This document shows positions 29,011-34,048 of a stretch of 34,048 nt of DNA, one piece after another. The notes under the pieces are model-generated. The model worked only from the letters and a program-made list of their open reading frames with translations, was not told the DNA's origin and made no database searches. The position numbers and the translations under genes were made by a program. How positions within the stretch are numbered: position 1 is the stretch's first letter; the number at the start of each line of letters is the position of its first letter. The DNA is from Defluviitaleaceae bacterium (lineage in GTDB: Bacteria; Bacillota; Clostridia; Lachnospirales; WRAX01). The stretch spans positions 1 to 34,048 of the forward strand of contig WQVB01000001.1 of NCBI GenBank assembly GCA_009781815.1, written 5' to 3'.

Positions 29011-32000
29011 TTATGAATCATCTCTCAGATAATACTCGCTCAAACGCTTATAGTGTTCAGGGATTTCAATGCCATTGTCGTGGGCATATCTATATTCCCA
29101 ACGAGTTCCGCACTCGTACTTCTGTGAAAATGCCCTAAGTTCATTCCAAGTACGAACTGCGCTTAAATCTTGTTGCTTTGCTTCATTCAATCGTCGCTTG
29201 TGTTCGTTGATAACATCGGTTTGGACTTTGAGTTTGCCATCTGATTCTTCTGTAACAAAACCTCGTTTTTCTAACCATCTAAGTGCAATTTCAAATCTTT
29301 CTTTGATAACCGCACCTTGCCGTTGCCAACCATAACCATATAAAGCTGTGTCCTTGAATAGTCCTGTTTTATCAAGTCCGAAGTCTGATTGAAGCACGTT
29401 AAACATTGTGTTTATTGTATCATTTGCGGGTATGTCCTTCATTTGACTTCCGTAGTATTTCGACCTTACGGCAATTACTTTTTGACGAGCACCTTCTCTT
29501 GCGCTTTCATGAGCTGTTTGGGTGCTGACATCTAAAAAATCGGAGGCCTTGGCGGTCGGCACAGAAGAAGCAGGCATAACTTCACGATACCCATCAATGG
29601 CATTTTGAACAGCTTCCAATAATCGCGCTCCCTCGGTATGGCGGTCTTTTATCCAGTCGGTAGACCAAATACGATAAATTTTCCAGCCCATATCTTCAAG
29701 TACGGTTTGGCGAAGCCTGTCACGCTCTCTTGCCGTTCGTGCGGAGTGATACATCGCACCATCACACTCAATTCCAATGGCAAACCTTCCGTTGTATTTA
29801 GGGTGCTTAACAGCCATATCAATGCGATACCCAGAACAGCCAATTTGCGTGGCTACATCATAACCGTGACTGGTAAGGAACTCATGTACCGACACTTCAA
29901 ATGGCGAATCAAACCACAAATCATCACTTGTCGAAATTTCTCCAAGTATAGCCTGTTCACCGTTTATAGCAAAGTCGATATACTGTCGTAATAGTTTGGG
30001 ACCAAGGCTATTAACACGATCAGCAGCTATGTCTGTAGGCAAAATCGACCCAACAAGTTTTAAGTTATATCTCGCCCTTGTAACTGCAACGTTAAGTCTG
30101 CGTTCACCGCCATTACGACTTAATGGCCCAAAATTCATAGCAAATTTTCCTGTAATATCAGGAGCATAACCTATACTAAAAATTATTGTGTCGCGCTCGT
30201 CACCTTGAACTGTTTCGAGATTCTTAATAAATAAAGATTCCTCTTCGCCCTCCTTGAAAAATACTTCGAAGTCCCAATTTTTACGGCGTTTTTCTTCAAT
30301 CGCTTCCGTGATGGCAGCTTCTTGAACTTTTCCGAAGGCAATGATACCCAGACTTCTCTCAGGGCTTGTTCGAAAATGTTCAAAAACAAGTTCAGCTATT
30401 TTTTCTGCTTCGGCTCTATTACCGTTTTTCCCGCCTTTATCGTAAGTTCCACCAACTACATGAATATATTCAACACCCATACCACTAACTTTTTCGGAAG
30501 CAGATGGAAAAGTGGTTAGGGTACTTTGATATATTTTGGCGTTAGAAAATGCAATTAAATGTTCATGACGGCTTCGATAATGCCAAAGGAGTGTTTGTGA
30601 GGGTAACATTGATGCTTCTTCTAACAATGATTCGTATGCTCCTGTATCGTCAACTTCGCCATCTTCATCTTCCTCGTATTCATCGGATGTTGACAACGAG
30701 GATGTAAAGAAATCCGTTGGTGGTAACTGCTTACTATCACCTGCTATAATTACTTGCTTTGCTCTGAAAATTGCACCTATCGCATCTTCCGTCCGCACCT
30801 GTGATGCTTCGTCAAAAATAACAACATCAAATTCATAATTGCTATTGCCGAGATACGTGCTTATGGATAGCGGTGACATCATAACACAAGGCTTTAAGGC
30901 AGGAAGAAGATTGGGCAAATTAGCAATTAGCAGCCGTGTGGGCATCAATTTTCGCTGTTTTGCCATTTCACGGCGCAATAAAGCAATTTCACCGTTTGCT
31001 GAAAAGGCATCAAAATTAGGCAAGCGTGAAATTAGCTTGGAAAACACCATTGCTTTTGAAATTTCTAAATGCTGCTTGTCAAGGTCACGGAATAGAGCAA
31101 CCCTTTCATCTTGCCTTAAACGCCTAAAATCATGGATTGATGAATACTTAGGTATAACCGCATCTAACCACGAACGGAAAAAGCATTTTTTGAAGATTGG
31201 TACAATTTCTTCGGCTGTCAACTCGAGTTCCTTTGCTTTTTCGAGGTACGAATCAATGCTTAAATCGGCAAGCCATTTTTCTGCAATCCTAAAGTCTATA
31301 AGATACTCCAAACTCGCAAAGTTTTCCTTGCAGTTTTGCAAGGTTTCCATGAGCTTAGCCAAAACATAGTACCGTAAACCTTGTTTAGCTTCAAACAACT
31401 GCGCAAACTTGTCAAACGAAGGCATAGTTGCAATTTGCCAATTGCGAAGATTTGATATGTTTTCGTCCATCGAATTTCGGAGTTCATCGTTGTTTTCTGA
31501 AACTAATTTAATGAAACGTGACCCTAAACTATATTCTTTAACAAACTGCTTCATTTGGCCACACCATTCCAAATCAAATTTCAACTTAGAAAAATCAGTC
31601 TGGTCGTTAATGACAATGCCGAGAAACATAGCAAAATCCTTGTTTCGGTCTTGCATGGTGCTTTCATTTTTAGCCAGTTGAGAGCGATACCCCGATTCTG
31701 CTTGCTCCATAGCTGTAAAAAGCAATTGACGAGCGAATGCAAAATTGCTTTCAGCATTTGTCTTAGCGGAGCGGAAACCCGGTTCTGTATTTGTTATAGC
31801 AAACAATAGCCCCTCAATGCTTTCATTATAGGCAGACTTAACAGAAGCCAATAAATTCACATAGTCCGACAAATCCTGTTCGGCCTTTGCCATTTCTAAT
31901 TCGTCGGATTTATGCTTGGCTTCGGCATTAACAACGGTCTTTGTCTGCAACTCAAAGGCATTTTTCTTTAATAGGGCATCATTCGCATTATCAAGCAAAG

Positions 32001-34048
32001 ATAACCCTTCATCATAAGTTAATTTTGAAGCTGTTTTGCAGAACGCCAAAATAGCCTTTCTGTCCTTTCCATATTGCCCAATCAAGCGCGAGAGCATAGA
32101 GCGATACTGAACCCTATACCGCCCCAACATTGCCGGCAAATCCAATGAGAGCAGACCTAAATCAAAGTTTGAAGATAAGGCATCACGTGCGGCTTCCCAC
32201 GATTGCTTTGCCGCTTCTAATAAATCGGTTTCAGTAGCAAGCTGAGAACCACTTTGCACATGGCGAGCTTGCGCTGCTTTGCTTGTTTTTTCAATCCCAT
32301 CTTGTTGAACAGCTATATCGTTGAGCCGTTGCAACGCTTCGTTATATATAAAAGCCGTGTCGGAGTCCAAAACACTATCGTTTATTGCACGGTTAGCTTC
32401 AATATTGTCCTTTATCGTATTAGTGGCAGAAATAAAAGTGTCAAATTCATTTGTGGCCATCGCCAACGCCTTTAGCGAAACGTTATAACCTTCAATATGA
32501 TTTGATACTGAAGCGTTCGTTGTGTAAATTTCATTGCTTGTATTGACCGATGCTTTAATGCTATCAAAATCTGCTAAAGCAGCTTCGAGCGTTGACTTCG
32601 CTTCATTTCTTGCTAAACGAGCAGATTCACAGATTTCAAGCGTCCCATTCGCTTCGTTCAAATCTAAGGAAACCCATAGTGAAGGAAAAACAGGAGATGT
32701 TTTTGCAAAATTAAATAGCTCTTGGATTTCTGCAATGCTAAACAAACCCCACGAATAGTCGGAGTCTAAAATTTGATTTGTAGTAGAAAATAAAACCTTG
32801 CCTTCTTGAAGCTGATTCATAAATTGCTCAGAATCAACAATAAACCGTTGCCTAAACTCATGCGTTGGTGGCTGTGCCAATATACAGCCATTCCAAGGGT
32901 TGTTTTCTTGATAACCACTCTTTGACACAATTCTGGTAACTTCTTCGAGTGCGCTCTCGCAACCAGCCAATAGGGACGGAGTAAAGTTTTCTGCGTTTTC
33001 CTGAATAAAATCAATGTTGCGGTAATTATCAAACTTTGCTAAATGGCCTGTCACTTGATAAATTGTTTTGCCAAGTGGTTCAACAATCGTGTGTAACTCT
33101 ACGCTGTATTGATTCAAGTTCTTCCGAACATCCTTCAGCCGATATAGGATGTTGTAGGCAGATTGTTGTATGTTCGCCTTTTGACGTGACATTTTTACGG
33201 CTTTGTCGAGTTGTTCAAGAATATCTCTACGCTTGGCTGTGTGGCTATGTAGCGTCAGACAAAACGATGCCAACCCCACATTCGTCAGCCGTTTATAAAC
33301 AACTTCGAGTGCAGCCATTTTTTCGGATACAAATAATACTTTTTTGCCATCAGCAATAAGTTCGGCAATCATATTCGTTATGGTCTGGCTTTTTCCAGTA
33401 CCCGGGGGTCCTTGCAACACAAAACTCGCACCACGCTTAGCAAGCAATATGGCATCTTGCTGGCTTGAATCGGCATCAACAACAGAAAATACATCTTGTG
33501 GTTCTGTATTGTCATGGCTATATGTGCCAATGTCGGACACATCGGCTCCATCACGTAAAACTTCGCCGTTTAATGTTCTCACAATATGGTGGTTGCTGAT
33601 TTTATCAGCATTGCGCTCAATATCAAGGTACATATTTATTTTCATAAACGAAAACATTGAAAGTTGAGATGCGTCGTTTGTAACAGTCCAGCCCAACGAA
33701 GCAACGGCTTGTTCGACATTATCAAGATAATCTGAAAGCTCCATATCTTCATTAAATGTCGGCAAAATGATACCAAAATCGCCAAGTAATTTTTGAGCTA
33801 ACGAATGGTTGGCATTTATTTCTTGTTCGGAGCGCGATAATATTATAGGTGAAAATAAATCCTCTTGTGAAAGTTTAACTGGCAATAAAAGAAGAGGGGA
33901 ACGAATTTCTTGCCCCTCTGTGCCGTTTTCTGCCCAATTAAGAAAACCAAAAGCCAAGTGAAGTGCATTTAACCCTTTTTCCTCGGTAAACTCACGTGAT
34001 TTTTTCATTAGGCTACGAAGAGTTTTATGTGCTTCCTTTGGAACTTGG
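29011..34048 (-). CDS. DUF4011-type SF1 helicase with C-terminal PD-(D/E)XK nuclease and DUF3320 (N-terminus off the right edge)
   Basis: The frame is open to the right edge, so the N-terminus is missing; numbering here is from the Met at 34006-34008. Upstream codons (TLRSL) continue the DUF4011-like sequence. The P-loop GPPGTGKSQTITNM lies at ~199-212, Walker B FDVVIFDEASQVRTEDA at ~1058-1074, GDSKQLPPTDFF at ~1088, WHYRSR at ~1146 and GGERRLNVAVTRAR at ~1297. Between P-loop and Walker B are ~800 helical residues. The nuclease (~1370-1480) has YRIDMAV, IGIECDGAMYHSARTARERD and WKIYRIWSTDWI, typical of Vsr-like MTES_1575. DUF3320 covers ~1510-1580. Such proteins are linked with antiphage defence, though the target is unknown. 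Confidence 0.92.
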   Translation of the reverse strand, partial: QVPKEAHKTLRSLMKKSREFTEEKGLNALHLAFGFLNWAENGTEGQEIRSPLLLLPVKLSQEDLFSPIILSRSEQEINANHSLAQKLLGDFGIILPTFNEDMELSDYLDNVEQAVASLGWTVTNDASQLSMFSFMKINMYLDIERNADKISNHHIVRTLNGEVLRDGADVSDIGTYSHDNTEPQDVFSVVDADSSQQDAILLAKRGASFVLQGPPGTGKSQTITNMIAELIADGKKVLFVSEKMAALEVVYKRLTNVGLASFCLTLHSHTAKRRDILEQLDKAVKMSRQKANIQQSAYNILYRLKDVRKNLNQYSVELHTIVEPLGKTIYQVTGHLAKFDNYRNIDFIQENAENFTPSLLAGCESALEEVTRIVSKSGYQENNPWNGCILAQPPTHEFRQRFIVDSEQFMNQLQEGKVLFSTTNQILDSDYSWGLFSIAEIQELFNFAKTSPVFPSLWVSLDLNEANGTLEICESARLARNEAKSTLEAALADFDSIKASVNTSNEIYTTNASVSNHIEGYNVSLKALAMATNEFDTFISATNTIKDNIEANRAINDSVLDSDTAFIYNEALQRLNDIAVQQDGIEKTSKAAQARHVQSGSQLATETDLLEAAKQSWEAARDALSSNFDLGLLSLDLPAMLGRYRVQYRSMLSRLIGQYGKDRKAILAFCKTASKLTYDEGLSLLDNANDALLKKNAFELQTKTVVNAEAKHKSDELEMAKAEQDLSDYVNLLASVKSAYNESIEGLLFAITNTEPGFRSAKTNAESNFAFARQLLFTAMEQAESGYRSQLAKNESTMQDRNKDFAMFLGIVINDQTDFSKLKFDLEWCGQMKQFVKEYSLGSRFIKLVSENNDELRNSMDENISNLRNWQIATMPSFDKFAQLFEAKQGLRYYVLAKLMETLQNCKENFASLEYLIDFRIAEKWLADLSIDSYLEKAKELELTAEEIVPIFKKCFFRSWLDAVIPKYSSIHDFRRLRQDERVALFRDLDKQHLEISKAMVFSKLISRLPNFDAFSANGEIALLRREMAKQRKLMPTRLLIANLPNLLPALKPCVMMSPLSISTYLGNSNYEFDVVIFDEASQVRTEDAIGAIFRAKQVIIAGDSKQLPPTDFFTSSLSTSDEYEEDEDGEVDDTGAYESLLEEASMLPSQTLLWHYRSRHEHLIAFSNAKIYQSTLTTFPSASEKVSGMGVEYIHVVGGTYDKGGKNGNRAEAEKIAELVFEHFRTSPERSLGIIAFGKVQEAAITEAIEEKRRKNWDFEVFFKEGEEESLFIKNLETVQGDERDTIIFSIGYAPDITGKFAMNFGPLSRNGGERRLNVAVTRARYNLKLVGSILPTDIAADRVNSLGPKLLRQYIDFAINGEQAILGEISTSDDLWFDSPFEVSVHEFLTSHGYDVATQIGCSGYRIDMAVKHPKYNGRFAIGIECDGAMYHSARTARERDRLRQTVLEDMGWKIYRIWSTDWIKDRHTEGARLLEAVQNAIDGYREVMPASSVPTAKASDFLDVSTQTAHESAREGARQKVIAVRSKYYGSQMKDIPANDTINTMFNVLQSDFGLDKTGLFKDTALYGYGWQRQGAVIKERFEIALRWLEKRGFVTEESDGKLKVQTDVINEHKRRLNEAKQQDLSAVRTWNELRAFSQKYECGTRWEYRYAHDNGIEIPEHYKRLSEYYLRDDS

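Noticed and set aside
1..34048. tRNA or rRNA genes
   Set aside because: Reading the gaps on both strands, I found no tRNA-like TTCGA arm with matching acceptor stem and no rRNA sequence; a covariance-model search would be needed to be certain.

Overview
The window is low-GC DNA from an endospore-forming member of the Firmicutes, most likely a Clostridia-like lineage. The evidence is a set of sporulation-linked genes (bofA, ylbJ, a pdaB-like deacetylase, ricT), a clostridial-type single-chain PurL with a C-terminal glutaminase, a DUF512 radical-SAM-like protein directly upstream of der, strong Shine-Dalgarno (SD) sites and a chromosomal parAB with parS sites. Several blocks that lie near the origin in Bacillus subtilis are present but rearranged: yaaL-bofA, parA-parB, and tmk-darA-holB-ricT-trmN6-rsmI. 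The species cannot be named from the sequence.

Layout. 1-1443 (minus): yaaL, bofA and the N-terminal part of a rhomboid protease that runs off the left edge. 1788-6096 (minus): pgeF, DUF512, der and plsY, then yraN. 6842-9910 (plus): ylbJ, two parS sites, a long structured leader, parA and parB. 10137-11813: thiT under a TPP riboswitch, divergent from a HAD hydrolase. 12037-18822 (minus): a His/Gln-rich ferritin-like protein, purL, and a lipoprotein. 19044-23781 (minus): tmk, darA, holB, ricT, trmN6 and rsmI. 24215-26125 (plus): a TetR regulator and an MFS transporter with a consensus promoter and two operators. 26490-26800: a compact type I toxin-like locus. 26823-28536 (minus): pdaB-like, a small hypothetical, a YbjQ-type protein and a DUF2200 protein. 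28606-34048: an orphan tnpV and a very large DUF4011-type helicase-nuclease, cut by the right edge.

Most intergenic gaps up to about 26.46 kb carry palindromic repeats. They fall into three related families, and their small hairpins keep base pairing while the stem sequence changes from copy to copy. One repeat supplies the last residues of Tmk. The final 7.5 kb has none and looks like an accessory region.

The most promising unusual items are the covarying modular repeats, the mirror-symmetric toxin locus at 26.5-26.8 kb, the ~34-bp-arm leader of parAB, the in-frame Cys-rich insertion in PurL, and the apparently leaderless tmk mRNA with its repeat-derived C-terminus.
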